A stretch of 64,000 bases of DNA from Tetragonia tetragonoides (GCA_038025085.1 CM076140.1:20895501-20959500); one strand, 5' to 3'. Positions 1 to 12,042 are shown, counted from the stretch's first letter. A program made the numbers and translations. The notes: generated by a model not told the origin, from the sequence alone.

Positions 1-235
1 TTCCATTTCATTCAGAAGCCTCGTTCAAGAGCTTTCCAACGATACGTCTCACGCCTTTTTCCGACCCCCGATCGCCAAGTTGCGATTTAGGGGTAGAACC
101 GTCTTTTACCGTCCAAGGGTAAAACGGTCTTTTCATATTTTTTCTTAATACAAAAATTCCTCCGGAAAATAAAAATAGACTGGATGACGTCATTATGACG
201 ACATCCAGCTGGCTGCTGAGAGCCGTCAGCGGCCC

Positions 236-300
236 TGGAATAAGTCCCAGGGCCGCTAGCGGCGCTGACAAGTTTCCCAGGGCCGCTAGCGGCGCTGACC
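236..300 (+). repeat. GC-rich palindromic tandem repeat in LTR U3
   Basis: Two copies of a unit of about 33 bp, each centred on the 12-bp palindrome GCCGCTAGCGGC followed by GCTGAC. A related half-copy (GTCAGCGGCCCTGG) lies just upstream near 226. The truncated LTR at 5332-5893 breaks off at the start of this block. The position upstream of the TATA box suggests an enhancer or protein-binding role, which is inference. Confidence 0.75.
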
Positions 301-381
301 CTTCCTCGGGCTAGGCTGATTTTTCAAGCCCGTCTCGTTTTTCAGCTCAATTTCTGCCGTCCAACCCCACTTCCCCACGCC

Positions 382-389
382 TATATAAA
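382..389 (+). promoter_or_regulatory. TATA box of the gypsy LTR
   Basis: TATATAAA, followed about 30 bp later by a pyrimidine/adenine-rich start region (around 413). The aligned position in the inverted LTR near 5800 reads TATAAATA on the minus strand, so the element is conserved between copies. Confidence 0.6.
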
Positions 390-1228
390 CAACCCTTCAC
401 CCTCAGTTCAAAACACACAGTCTACAGTTGACACCCTCTATTCTCAGTAGTATTGACTCTGAGCTTCTCCCTCTTTCTTCCATAAACAATTCTATTCTAT
501 TCTCGGGAGTATTGACACCGAGCTTCCCCCTCTTTCTTTACTTGAGATCTATTTTTACTATTCTTGTCAAATATAGCCTACAGCTCAGGTACAAACTCCT
601 GAGGGCTCAAATTAAATTAATTGTCTAATTGTTTATTTTCTAGTAGTCATAATGTAGATATCATGCTAGTCTAACGTCTTTTATTGCTTCCTAAATAGTG
701 TTTGTCTAGTCGTTGTGCTGCCCAATTTGTCAAATCGAATGCATGTCTAAATAAGGGTCAATAATAAATGTTGTGATGCTTGTGATGAACCAATTAATAG
801 TCTAAATCTAGGTTGTTAATCTGGTTTTGCATGGGAATTATGTTCTTAAATTATTAAGCAAACTTGAGTTAGTAGAGGCCGTCATAAACGGGCGAGTTGG
901 GTGCCTAACACCTTCCCACCTCGTACCTTCGCCCCCGAACCCTTTATTCTTGGGTACTCATATGTTCTATATGAGCGGGAGTCTTTCTAAAAACATGATC
1001 AATTCACTTATCGCGCTATTGGGTTGTCCCTTCGGATTGTCCCTTCGGTTTGTCCCTTCGATAAAACGCCAATAGCAGATTTCTGACCTCTTTCATGGTT
1101 TTTATTCAATTCAAGTCTTTACAAAAGCTTTTCTAACTCGACGGTTCCCTAAACTTATCTAAACCCCCAGCTTCCAAATTTTCTATAAGGACGCACTCCG
1201 TGGGCCGTAGAAATCCCGGGTCCTTACA

Positions 1229-2410
1229 GTGTCGGTTACTGTCAAATAGAGGATCAAAGGCAGACCTTTCTTGGGAGGAGCAAGAATAGGTGGGTTGGCT
1301 AGATAGTCTTTGATCTTGTCGAACGCTTCTTGACACTGGTCATCCCATTCAATTTTGACCCCCTTCTTCAACTTCTTGAATATGGGTTCACATGTTATAG
1401 TGAACTTTGATAAAAACCGACTTATGTATTGAAGCCGACCGAGGAACCCCCTAATTTCCGTTTCATTCTTTGGTGGCGGCATTTCAAATATTGCTTTGAT
1501 CTTGGATGGATCAATTTCGGTTCCCCTTCAACGGACTACACAACCCAACAACTTGCCTGACGTGACTCCGAATGCACATTTTTGGGTATTCAGTAGGAAT
1601 TTATACTTGCGTAACCTTTCAAAGAACTTGTGGAGTGCCTGAATATGCCCGTCTCGGTGCCTTGTTTTCACAATGATATCATCCACATAGACTTTGGCTT
1701 CTTTATGCATCATATCATGTAGCAAAGTCGTGGCGGTCCTTTGGTAAGTTGCACCTACATTTTTGAATCCAAAAGGGTATGACTCTGTAGCAATAGGTTC
1801 CCCAAGGAGTTATGAACGTTGTTTTGCTCATATCTTCTTCATCCATCTGAACCTGATTATATCCTGCGTAGCCGTCCATAAATGACAACAGGGCGTATTC
1901 AACTGTGTTATCTACCAAAAGATCAATGTGGGGTAAAGGAAAATCATCTTTTGGGCTAGCTTTGTTGAGGTTCATGAAATCGACGCACATTCTGACTCGG
2001 CCATCCTTCTTCGGTACTGGAACCACATTGGCGATCCATTCAGGATAACCTGATACCACAATAAACCCAGCGGAAAGTTGCTTTTGTACCTCCTCCTTTA
2101 TTTTCAGTGCCCATTCTGGTCGGAGGCGCCGTAGCTTCTGCTTGACTGGTTTAGCATCGGGGTATAAAGGGATTTTATGTTTGGCTATGCTTCTTTCAAT
2201 TCCTGGCATGTCCTTATAAGACCAAGCGAAAACATCTGTGTACAGTTGCAAGAGTTCAACAAATTGCTCACGTTCCTGTTCAGTTAGGGATAATCCAATT
2301 CTTACTTCGCGAGGTTCGCTTTCATTGCTTAAATTAATTAACTCTGTTTCCTCCACAATGGAGGTCTTTTGTTCATGATTGATTACTGCTTTTAGCAGAT
2401 CTTTAGGCAA
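1229..2410 (-). pseudogene. Ty3/gypsy reverse transcriptase and start of RNase H
   Basis: Read on the minus strand. RT code runs 2410 to about 1528, with the gypsy-type block VPVPKKDGRVRMCVDFMNLN, the FMDGYAGYNQV block, and the catalytic YVDD in a second frame at about 1690. A frame change near 1720 separates the two parts. RNase H begins at about 1480 (FLGRLQYISRF, then PPILAPPKKGLPLILYL) and stops abruptly at 1229, where the nested LTR joins. The rest of RNase H and all of integrase are missing from the window. The family is certain. The sublineage (Tat/Ogre-like, from the G-patch and primer site) is inference. Confidence 0.88.
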
Positions 2411-2440
2411 CTCATTTTCATCATTGGGTTTATCAATAGC

Positions 2441-3290
2441 TTAACAAGGCGAGAAATAAGCAGAAGGATTTTTCATTTTATTAAAATTGAAAACAGAAAG
2501 AAAGGCATCTGAATTTTCCCTCACATTGACAATAGACTTAGTAAAAGAAAAGGGGACACTCCCTGTTACTGAGTCGTCCTTAGGACCTAAGCTAGACACT
2601 GACTCTAACTGAGACTCGGAATCAGATTCTTCCATCATTGGTCCTTCCCCAGTAGATATCGTGACCTTTCCTCCATTCGGGCCAGTCCAACTTACTTCTT
2701 TGCGCCATCCCATTATGACATCTTCAGTAGTATATATTAGGTCAGCAGGATTTAAATTGCGATCATTGAGACCCATTACCTCTTCATTCATCTCAGGAGC
2801 TTTAGCCATTCTGATTTCTTGGCCGAATAAAAGACCTAGCAGCTGGTTACCTGGTACTTTGGTCCAATCTTGACTTGCAGGTTCCGAGGGGTGGTGTGCC
2901 TCCTCGTCTAACTGATTGCAGTCTTGGAAGATTATAAAACCCGGTTATGTGACCTTGGGCTCTTCGTCATAGTACGGCTCAGGGAAGCCGTAGTATGGGC
3001 AATAGTCCCCTTCTGTGATTAACTGACCATTTAACGTGTGGCTGTAAGGGGGTGTGACTTGTTTTCTCTTAAATTGTTTCCTTTGCTTCAAAGCCTGATC
3101 ATGGATTTCTTTGTCAGTAGGTTTGTAACCAAGTCCAAAGGAGTTGTTTTTGGCTTCGAATTTGAAGGTCGTGGGCCCTTGTCCATTTCTTCCCAGACCC
3201 ATACCGGGTATGTACCCTTGCTTCTTGAGGAAACCATTAACATGAGGGTTCGAATGTGGATGAATGGTGCTTGATCTACTTCGAGCACGT
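2441..3290 (-). pseudogene. Gypsy pol linker with G-patch domain
   Basis: On the minus strand, about 3270 to 3150 encodes a G-patch-like segment: hydrophobic lead, then GMGLGRNGQG and, after a spacer, GLGY. It is followed by an acidic Ser-rich linker that runs into RT. G-patch domains between protease and RT are known in some plant gypsy lineages. A stop interrupts the frame at about 2945. I do not see the DTG or DSG of an aspartic protease, so the protease is deleted or too decayed to recognise. Confidence 0.6.
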
Positions 3291-4341
3291 TGACTTCAAA
3301 CTGCGGTTCATACTTTCATTTGGGGTCTTGAATATATGAGACTTTGGAGGAGAGACGGCTCCAGAATTGATGACAGATTGGATGTCATACTTCAAACGGT
3401 AGCATTGTTTGGTGAGGTGACCAAAGCATCTATGATATCTGCAATCAAGGTAATGATCTTCCTCTTCAGACCAAACTCCTTCCAAGAATTGCAGATCTCC
3501 GCGGCAAAGTAGCTGTTATGACATCATGAATAGGTACTGCTAGTCGCGTGAATTCACGGGTATGGATGCTCGATCTTTCCTTGCATAACCAATGATGCGC
3601 GGGCCACATAGTGCCTTCATCAATGAAGGCTTGGATTTTGTCCATCAGATTCCTGCGGTCATTGGTGTGATGTCCGCAGGCTCGGCAGTATTCGCAATAA
3701 ACACTTGGGTTCCCGTTTTCTGGGATGAGTTCATAGGTTGGTCCCACTGAATGCATGTAGCCATATGCCCTTATTTGTTGAAAAATGTGTTCTTGAGGCC
3801 AACGGGGTTTCCCTTGGTTAAGAACAACTTTGTCACCTTCTAGAGCCTTAATTCTTTGTTCCATCTCAGCGACTGTTTTCAGTAGCCTTTTGATCTCTGA
3901 GTGATAGACAATTATATATTGGGTTAGGTGCTCGATATCGTCTTGTGCTTCAACAAGGGCCTGGATTGGCTTGCCTGCGCTTCTGTACTCAACGAGGCGC
4001 GGGGTTTCATCAAGATCAAGGCTTACTTTTATTTTGGCCTCTCGGAGTGATCGGTCCAGTTGTTCACCCAAGTCAAGGGATTCATCTTGAGTATCAAGTA
4101 CCGATTCTCTTGAAGTTTTGTGGACTGGATATGCAGTTGTCAAAAAATGAGTTTTGATCTTCTTAGCACTCTGGCCCATTTTTGATCTTGGCATGAGGAG
4201 AGATTCTTTCTGTGTATCTTCAGCTGAGGAACGCTTGCTGGACCCTGGCTTGATCTGAACGAGTAGATGACCAATTAGAATAAAAAAGACCACGAGACTC
4301 TCATCTAAGAAAAAAGCTGACCCACATATAGAAGGAAACAC
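3276..4341 (-). pseudogene. Gypsy gag remnant with two zinc-knuckle motifs
   Basis: Minus-strand frames 4341-3466 and 3485-3276. The first holds an EQRIKALEGDKV coiled-coil-like stretch and then CEYCRACGHHTNDR, a CCHC knuckle whose last Cys is Arg. The second has CRYHRCFGHLTKQC followed by LKYDIQSVINSG, the gag C-terminus typical of plant Ty3/gypsy elements. A frameshift near 3470 separates the parts. The N-terminal capsid-like region is not recognisable upstream of about 4200. Confidence 0.7.
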
Positions 4342-5312
4342 ATTGTCCTAAAGAAAAGATCCTTAAGCGTAAATGCCGATATTTCCCTATTACAAAGGAA
4401 AATAAAGTCAATGAACAAAAATAAAAAATAAAAAAAAGAAAACAGACGGACTATCCTATTTTTTATTTTTCTTGACTCAAAGAAAATGAAAAATGGGATA
4501 AAAATAAAAATAAAAAAAAAAAAAAAGAATTTCGGTCTCTTTTTTTTTTTTTTGCAATTTTTTTTTTCGGCGGCTTTTTTTCCATTTTGCCTTTTGTATT
4601 ATTATTTTTTTCTTTTTTTTAACCGAATCTAAATTACCTCAAAAAAAAAGAAATAAAGAAATAGAAAAAGGGAGAGGGAAATTGGAAGACTGATTCTTTT
4701 TTTTTTGCTAAAAAGATCCTAGAAATTTGTTCATGACTTTTTTAGAATATATCATCGGGAAAATGATGGGTGTTCATTGAATTAGATTCTCGCACCATCT
4801 TTGGACATTAGGAACTAGGTAAAAATAAAAGAAAAAGACTCCTAGCACCTAAGTACATGTTGGCATATAATCACGGTATTCATGCATTCAGGCAAGCATT
4901 ACAACAACATAGTTACAGGCAAACATGTGATCAGACGGGCATTGCAACGACATATGCACAACAAGCAAGCGAATGCACGAATGTGGGCTAGAGGCTTTTG
5001 GCTCCTATGAGGTTACCACAACAAATTACAATTTCCGTTCGGCAGATGGTCGACACATCAATTGTAATCCTTTTTCACCAACAAGAGTCGATGAGTCGTG
5101 GGTGAGGAAGCGCCGGTTTGCACGATAGGACAACTGTATATTCCTTTAGATATACGGGTTGTCTACGAGTTGCGACACAAACTTCCTCGAGGGTCGATAA
5201 GGGTCAAAAGGTTATGATAAAGCACATGCAAATGATGCAAATGATGTAATATGGAACATGTTATTAAACAATTAAGCAAACTTGACTTTCGAGTCTCACT
5301 CTCTTAAATAAA
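4342..5312 (-). other. Gypsy 5' untranslated leader
   Basis: Non-coding stretch between the primer site and gag of the minus-strand element. It has A/T homopolymer runs at about 4390-4700 and no open frame of note. Leaders of about 1 kb are usual in large plant gypsy elements. Confidence 0.6.
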
Positions 5313-5330
5313 TCCCTAGTGAAGTCACCA
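5313..5330 (-). other. Primer-binding site of the minus-strand gypsy element
   Basis: On the minus strand, TGGTGACTTCACTAGGGA starts two bases after the LTR end (TTACA, then G). It resembles the TGGYGACTYCRCTGGGGA-type site reported for tRNA-Arg-primed plant gypsy elements, with a few substitutions. The tRNA assignment is from memory of the family. Confidence 0.55.
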
Positions 5331-5331
5331 C

Positions 5332-5893
5332 TGTAAGGACCTGGGATTTCTACGGCCACGGAGTGTGTCCTTATAGAAAATTTGTAAGCTAGGGGTTTAG
5401 ATAAGTTCAAGGAACCATCGAGTTAGAAAAGCTTTTGTAAAGACTTGAATTGAATAAAAACCATGAAAGAGTTCACAAATCTGCTATCGGCGTTTTATCG
5501 AAGGGACAAACCGAAGGGACAATCCGAAAGGACAACCCAATAGCGCTATAAGTGAACTGATCATGTTTTTAGAAAGACTCCCGCTCATATAGGACATATG
5601 AGTACCAAAGAAAAATAGGTTCGGGGGCGAAGGTATGAGGTGGGAAGGTGTTAGGCACCCAACTCGCCCGTATTATGACAACCTCTACTAACTCAAGTTT
5701 GGAAGAAAGAGGGGGAAGCTCGGTGTCAATACTCCCGAGAATAGAGGTTGTCAACTGTAGACTGTCTGTTTTGAACTGAGGATCGAGGGTCGTATTTATA
5801 GGCGTGGGAAGTAGGACTGGTCGGATGAAAAAAGCAGAATTTTTGAATTGGGCTTGAAAAAATAGTAGGGCTTGAAGCTGAGTCAGGGCCGCC
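5332..5893 (-). repeat. 5' LTR of the minus-strand gypsy element, U3-truncated
   Basis: Minus-sense LTR ending at 5332 (TGTAAGG on plus), homologous to 1-1228 in reverse. It carries the TATA region near 5800 and loses homology at about 5893, inside the GC-rich U3 repeat. Most of U3 is therefore deleted. It is directly followed by unrelated DNA and then by a Helitron terminus at 5939. Confidence 0.8.
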
Positions 5894-5938
5894 AGCAAAC
5901 TACCCAAACGCCAAAGTGACTACAAATCTTTCCGCAAA

Positions 5939-5957
5939 TCTATATCTATATCTATCT

Positions 5958-6043
<86 letters not shown>
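5939..6043. repeat. TATATC/TA microsatellite
   Basis: CTATAT units grade into a pure AT dinucleotide run of roughly 80 bp. It lies at the Helitron 5' terminus and probably arose by expansion of the native TCTATATATA end. Confidence 0.9.
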
Positions 6044-6046
6044 TAA

Positions 6047-6353
6047 GTGCTTGTTTGGTTGAATTAAGGAAGTGAGTTCCCATGGGAAGTATTAATTCAT
6101 GGGAAATATAAAATCATGGGAAGTGCCCAAACTTGTTTGGTTGCACTAAGGAACTTTGAATTCATGGGAAGTGATGTGGGAAGTAGTACTTACCTAGGGG
6201 GGACTTGATAAGTGACTTCCTCCATTTTGGAGGAAGTGACTTCCCATGGGAAGTTTAATTCCTAAGTTTTTTTGTCAACCAAACAACAAGGGATTTTACA
6301 CTTCCTAGGAAATTGTACTTCCCATGTTAGTTGTGTGTCAACCAAACAAGCAC
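6047..6353. mobile_element. PIF/Harbinger-type MITE 1, 307 bp
   Basis: The terminal inverted repeats GTGCTTGTTTGGTTG and CAACCAAACAAGCAC match perfectly and are flanked by TAA on both sides (6044-6046, 6354-6356). The 3-bp TWA duplication and short size fit a Tourist-like MITE. Internal CTTCCCATGGGAAG motifs are self-complementary. Confidence 0.88.
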
Positions 6354-6356
6354 TAA

Positions 6357-8070
6357 TACTAAAGAAGTTGCCAGAGAGAGAAAATGAATTAGCCATATGT
6401 CAACTTCTCATGAATTTGGCCACATGTCAATTTCTCATGAATTTGGTCATGTGTTATTTAAAAATTTTTAAAAATAAAATAAAATTTAGAGTGCCACCAT
6501 GAGTCCATGACTGGAAAAACTCCCCATCTCCTACTCCAACCGTTCATCACCACCAACGTAATAAATAATAATTCTGCTTAAAAAAATAAAAATAAAATCA
6601 TCTCTTATATTTTGTTCCTAAAAAAGGGGTGCTTAGCAAACTACCCAAACGCCAAACCCACATTTGATTTAAGCATTCTGAAATATAAAGAATTACTCTA
6701 AAAAAAAACCGGTACAGTTAAACTCCAGATTGAGGATACTTCAATTTACTGCTCCAACTTCCCCCAATTCTCTCCCCACGTAAATGCCCACCCCAATTTC
6801 CTCTATTGAAATTCATTCACTTTGAGACATTAGACAAGTTTAGAAATGTTGAGAAAGATGAGAAGTTTTCTGATACGGCGTTGTGTTTATCGTCATTGAC
6901 TGTTGATGATGACTCTCTTCAAGTTCAAAGTCATGAGATCAAACTCAAGGTTAATGTTCTTCAGTTTAATTATTTTGACTTGGATATGTTTTCTGCGTTT
7001 TTGTTCGGTTGAATTTAAAGCTACATAGATATTGTTTGCTCTGTTTTTTGTGAAATTGTTGCAGATAAAGAAAAAAAAAGGAGGAAAATGCAGCAGATAC
7101 AGTTTGGAAGATGGACTTCTATGGCTTTTTTTTTATTGAAAAGGGACAAACAATCATAAATGGGGGCTGAATATTGGTCTCATGAGTCATAATGAAGTCT
7201 CCTTTGGCGCACATATCGTATTGGATTATTTGCTTTCCAGAGTAAAACTCTTCCTTTCAAAATTGAATAAGCATTTGTTTCATTTAATGTGGGATCTATT
7301 AGATGTGAAGAGGTGCAGTACTTGGAGGAAGTATGAGAACCAATAGATGATTTGAGTTTTTGATTAATTATACAGATCGATTTGGAAGGAGTAGGACAAA
7401 TAGCGAAATTTTATTTCTAAGTAAATGTTTTCTTTACCTTATCTCTTTCTTTTGTCTAGCTCTGTTTGCTTTGTTTTTGTTTTAAATATAATAAAAGATA
7501 CTCTTTCAAGTCATACACAATATAAAGGATTGGTTTTGATTTTGGGACATATAGTCGGTTCCTGATTGTAATTTTCACAAAAAAATTTGATGAAGCCAAC
7601 ATAAATGTCTAACAACCAATCTGTTTATGTAATACTTCTTTTTAGCATAAAGTTTTGGTCATAGACCTTTCAACTCATTGTATAGTTTTTACCTGTTGAT
7701 CTATTCCTTTTCTAATGCTGATTTTGTATATAACCAGTAGGTTTCATATGAGTATGGTGAAGATTTGTTATCAGATTAAGAGGCAAATTTCAGGTGTGTT
7801 AAACTATATATTCATAGTGAATGGCTTTTGAAAGTACTAGAGAGCAAAATAGTTGAAGGGAATTTGCACTTTAGTTTATTTGGAGAAGGAAACTAATGTA
7901 CACCATGAGTTGAGTCTCAGGGAAGCTCATGTATTGTGTACGAGTAATGGCTTTGAGGCAGATTAGGAAAAGAAGTTTTTAATCCTATAACCGATAGGTT
8001 ACTAGAAGTATGGTGACTACGCATTACTGTATTAGGTTGAGAGGCTAAAATAAAAGGTGTTAAGTTGTCT
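6357..8070 (+). other. Helitron 1 body with a possible captured gene fragment
   Basis: No recognisable full gene. At 6806-6948 an open stretch (start MKFIHFETLDKF, with acidic segment LTVDDDSLQV) ends at an exon-like AAG followed by GTTAATG. A TTGCAG acceptor-like site near 7065 precedes another purine-rich open stretch. This could be a captured exon pair, but I do not recognise the protein. The rest is AT-rich and non-coding. Confidence 0.3.
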
Positions 8071-8275
8071 AATGTGAATAGCTTTTTTTTTTTTTTTTTT
8101 TTTGGGAAAATGTTAGAAGTATATTTCATCCTCCAAAAGGAAACCAAAGTGGCTCCCTCATTGGCAAAACAGTACAATGTAGTGCACCAGAGTAGTACAT
8201 AATTGCACTAGTTCTACCAGATTTTCCATAAGGAAAAATCAGTACAGAGAGGCAAGCAAACAGGAAAAAAAAAAA

Positions 8276-9836
8276 AAACTCAGTCCATCAACCCCTGCGT
8301 TATGGCATCTTTATCAGCTACTGGTTTAGTGAGAATTCGAGCGCACACATTGAACTTTATCTGGTAAATCAACTGGGAAGGTTGCGATTTGATGCCTCTA
8401 AAAATTCTGAAATTCCTTTCTCTCCATATCTCATAGATTGTGGCAGAGAAAGCACTCTTTTTTTGCTGCTTCTTCCATTTGCTTTCCTTGGTTCTGTTTT
8501 TGAGCCATTTTAGCTCATGATGCAGGCTGAGAGCTCTTCTGTTATTACCAATCCATTGAAGGACTTTCTGCCAAACCTCCCTTGAAAAGGGGCATGAAAA
8601 GAAGATATGGGGGATGGATTCACATGCATCTTCACATAGGGCGCATCTGTTGACTAGCTGCAGTGCTCGCTTGTGGAGGTTGTCAATTGTGGGAAGCCCA
8701 TTCTGAATGGCCAGAGCTGTAATAAATTTATGCTTGGGTAAGGTGACACTTTTCGAGAGAGTATTTGCCCATGCTAGCTTTGGTGCAGGTTCTCTGAGGA
8801 AGTTATAAGCTTGCTGGACAGAGAACTTATCGCTCTTATCCCAAGAATCTAACAGGGAAATGGCAGCTTGAATATTACCAGCTTTAAGTACCAGTGCATC
8901 TCTGGAAGCTAGGATCCCTTTCCATCCTCAAGAACTATTTTGAGAGGGTAGACAGTACCAGATAGAGTCTCTGTGTGTTTTGTAATTAGTTACCCAACGG
9001 GTCCAAATAGAATGTTGCTGCTTATGTAAGTACCATATCCACTTGAGCATAAGAGCTTGGTTCCAACTTAGAGCTTCCTTGACATTGAAACCCTCTTCGA
9101 TCTTTGGCCTACATATTTTTTTCTAGCTAAAGAAGGTCAATCTATGCTTCCCTTCTGAATTACCCCATAGGAAGTCTTTGCAGATTCTCTGTATCTTTTT
9201 AAGGATGCTCTTAGGCAAGAGTAAAGCAGACGACTAAAAACTGGTCAGTCCCAAGATGACAGAATTTATTAGTTCAATTTTTCCAGCATACGAGAGAAGG
9301 TGAGAAGCCCAGTGCTGCACCTTTGCTCTGATTTTATCAATCAAGGGTTTTCCAGAAAAATATCCTTTGGGGGAGCCATTGACGCAAATGGAGAACTTTG
9401 AGGTAGTAATACACCCAAAGATCCAGTTAGTGAAGCTGGCAGGGAACCCAAAACAGAGCATGAGGTTCTTTAGAAAATCCCAATCAACCGTGTCAAACGC
9501 TTTTCTGATATCAACCTTAATAATAGATCTTGGGGAAATTTTTTCCTTCCATAGTGGCTTGCTAGCTCGTGAGCCATCATTGTGTTATTGAAGATGCTCC
9601 TCCCTTTTAGAAAGGCAGATTGTTCAGGCCCAATGATGGTTGACATACAGCTTTGAATGCGATTTGCAAGGATTTTACTTATGGTCTTGTAGACCACTGA
9701 ACAACAGGATATGGGCCTGTAATCTGCGACATATGATGGCACGGGACATTTAGGGACAAGTACTACAAAAGTAGAGTTGATTTGTTGCATGAGCTTCCCA
9801 GTTTTGAAGTAGTCCTGTATTGCTTCGCAGAAATCC
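8276..9836 (-). pseudogene. LINE 1 RT (partial) and zf-RVT region
   Basis: Minus strand, continuing the LINE after the copia insertion. RT blocks: VADYRPISCCSVVYK, ANRIQS, GPEQSAFLKGRSI, then (another frame) VDIRKAFDTVDWDF, then ICVNGSPKGYFSGKP. That block joins straight to LIDKIRAKVQHW...LSYAGK near 9350. The stretch with the catalytic FADD box and the RQGDPLSP block is therefore deleted. Downstream, an open but stop-broken stretch holds the zf-RVT pattern (CALCEDACESIPHIFFSC at about 8650-8590) and ends at about 8276. Not functional. Confidence 0.85.
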
Positions 9837-10472
9837 TGAAGGATTTATGTCCTGTCAGTCAATGTGCAAAATTCGGGATTAAATAGCAGAGATAGTTAAC
9901 TCATCGATTTAGTAGGTCGTAACGTTTAGCTAGAGACCGCTTACGATAATTGGACCGATATGAGTCGACCGACTACTAAATGCGATGGGCCTAACGGGTC
10001 ACACGCTTAAGTAATCGATGGATCAATAATTAATTAATGGACCTAGGAGTCGCATTAGTTAATTAGTAAGAGAGAACGGTTAGTGGGCCTACTACCTAGG
10101 GTTAGCCCACTACATGTGAACTCTACAGTTTAAATAGAAGAGAAGGAGGATGTAACTAGGTTATATGTTTCAACAGACAGCCTCCTTCTCTCATATTTTC
10201 TCTCTAAACAACCAAGCACCTCCATAGCCCAAGGAACGGTTCCTTGTGCTCGTTCTAGCTAACGAACGTGTTTGGATTAATCAAGTCGATTGCTGCGTGG
10301 ACTACGATAGAGGGATTACACTTGGAATCCTAATTCGCATCTATTGATATTTAATTGATCAACGAGGCACGTATCAAGAGGTATATTTGTGTGTATTTAA
10401 TGACCCGTTAAGATTCCTGTTTTCTAGTTATCTTCCGCTTTTATGATTAGATCATTGCAACTAGATCCGACA
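9837..10472 (+). repeat. Copia 5' LTR
   Basis: 636 bp, starts TGAAGGATTTATG and ends AGATCCGACA. A TTTAAATAG box at about 10129-10137 may be the TATA element. It is immediately followed by the primer site. Confidence 0.93.
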
Positions 10473-10473
10473 G

Positions 10474-10485
10474 TGGTATCAGAGC
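10474..10485 (+). other. Copia primer-binding site (initiator tRNA-Met type)
   Basis: TGGTATCAGAGC one base after the LTR end, the standard plant Ty1/copia site complementary to initiator tRNA-Met. Confidence 0.93.
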
Positions 10486-12042
10486 CTAATTAATGGGTTA
10501 ATTAGATCACTATAAATCAACCCTAAATTTCGTTTTTCGGTTGATTGGACGATGATTAGATCAGTTGTGTATTGCCTCTATATTCGTTTTTCCGCATATG
10601 CCGCTATTGTTTTTGATTGGATGGCAACGTATATTCCTTAGTCTGGGAGGCTTATGGCTATCTTATGCGTTTATGCAATTGATTTGCTGATTCTTAAAGT
10701 GAATTTAGTGTGATTGGATCTCTATATGCCTGCGTAGGTTTGTGTTTTGTTTTATACATACTGATTGATTAGCTGTATATCTAATATCGTATTAGTTATT
10801 AGAAAGGTTTGACCTTTTAAAGCATGATCAATTTCTTACGTGGCATGATCAATTGTATTTCATCAATTACAAATGTTTCACAAGGGGTTGAATCATTGTC
10901 CTCAGTGTGTTAGACACACGCAAGGACTATATTTTCTTTTAGAAAATGTAAGTCTGTAGGAATGGACCTGAGTACTAGGCTACTAGCTACTGGTACGTCG
11001 ACAGGCAACCCCGTCAACATATGTGCTGGGCACATCATGGTCGACAGTAAGGCAACTATAATCGTTTTTTTTTTTTGAAGTCATATACCTTTTGACCCAT
11101 TACCATATAATTTAAATTATTTCAATAATTAAATTATTAATCTACTTATTTATTATATGGCGTTTGAATATATTTTTATATTTTATGGGTCACCCATCTT
11201 ATGGGTGAATGAATGTATGATCTAGTATGGCCCAAAATACGGTATGTGCACCGTTTGTATTTTTGTAACCTAAATACGGTATGTAAAATCGTCGTATTTA
11301 TGTAATTTATTTTATTGCATTAGCATTAAGTTTAAATTTCTAAGTACAGTTACAAAAATGTAAAGCTTGAAGAGCGGAGCCTTGGAGGAGATCGCGATTC
11401 AAGTTGGAGATTTTGAAGATTAGATCTTTATTTTATTTTAGGGGCCATACTAGGATCATTTATTTAATGCTTTAATTATTGTTAAATTTGATTTATTGCC
11501 TTAATTATCGCATGTATGATTTATTATTTTGTTTTAATATAACTATTAGTTCACATACATTAAAACAATTTATTAAATCCCGTCCCAAGGCAATATTGAG
11601 TTTATGCCCTCCCAAATAAGGTTCACCCATTACACTTTCGATCATTCATAATGGGCATCGCCAAAACGTGACATTATTTTAATCTTGAGTTAATGCGGGT
11701 AAGTCTAAGAAGAGATTTACAAGACTATTTTGGTTCCCTCAAAGATATGAGTAATGAGTCCTTACATATCGGGGCAAAGGGATAGCCATATTAGATATGC
11801 CTATCAACCGAGAGTTATGTTGGACATAATTAGCAAGGATTGCTTACCTATTTTGACTAGTGTGGTTGACAAGCCAAAGCTTGGTCACATTAGGGTAAAA
11901 TGAGGATCTTGGAATTGTTTTATTCATAGGAGCACCTTAGAGGATGAATAAAATATTAGATAACTTTTCTACCTTGGAAATTGATTAAGTTATTTATTGA
12001 TAAATGTACTAAATTTTTGCATATTATTTCTGTTTTGTAGCA
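10486..12042 (+). other. Copia 5' leader
   Basis: Non-coding region of about 1.55 kb between primer site and gag start. I see no gene in it. It is long for copia leaders and may include regulatory or packaging sequence. Confidence 0.5.

Larger units (their letters stand above)
1..1228 (+). repeat. LTR of a Ty3/gypsy element, left end outside window
   Basis: Plus-sense LTR. U3 holds a TATA box at 382-389, and the LTR ends ...GGTCCTTACA at 1228. The same sequence recurs inverted at 5332-5893 and again at 60877-61679, which fixes the shared 3' end. It joins directly to minus-strand RNase H code of another gypsy element with no primer site between. The simplest reading is a 3' or solo LTR of a related element nested inside that element. 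The start lies before position 1. Open frames in it are chance. Confidence 0.8.

Noticed and set aside
1..1232. LTR at left edge as the 3' LTR of the minus-strand gypsy element
   Set aside because: It is in the opposite orientation: its TATA box and TTACA end are plus-sense, whereas the element reads on minus.
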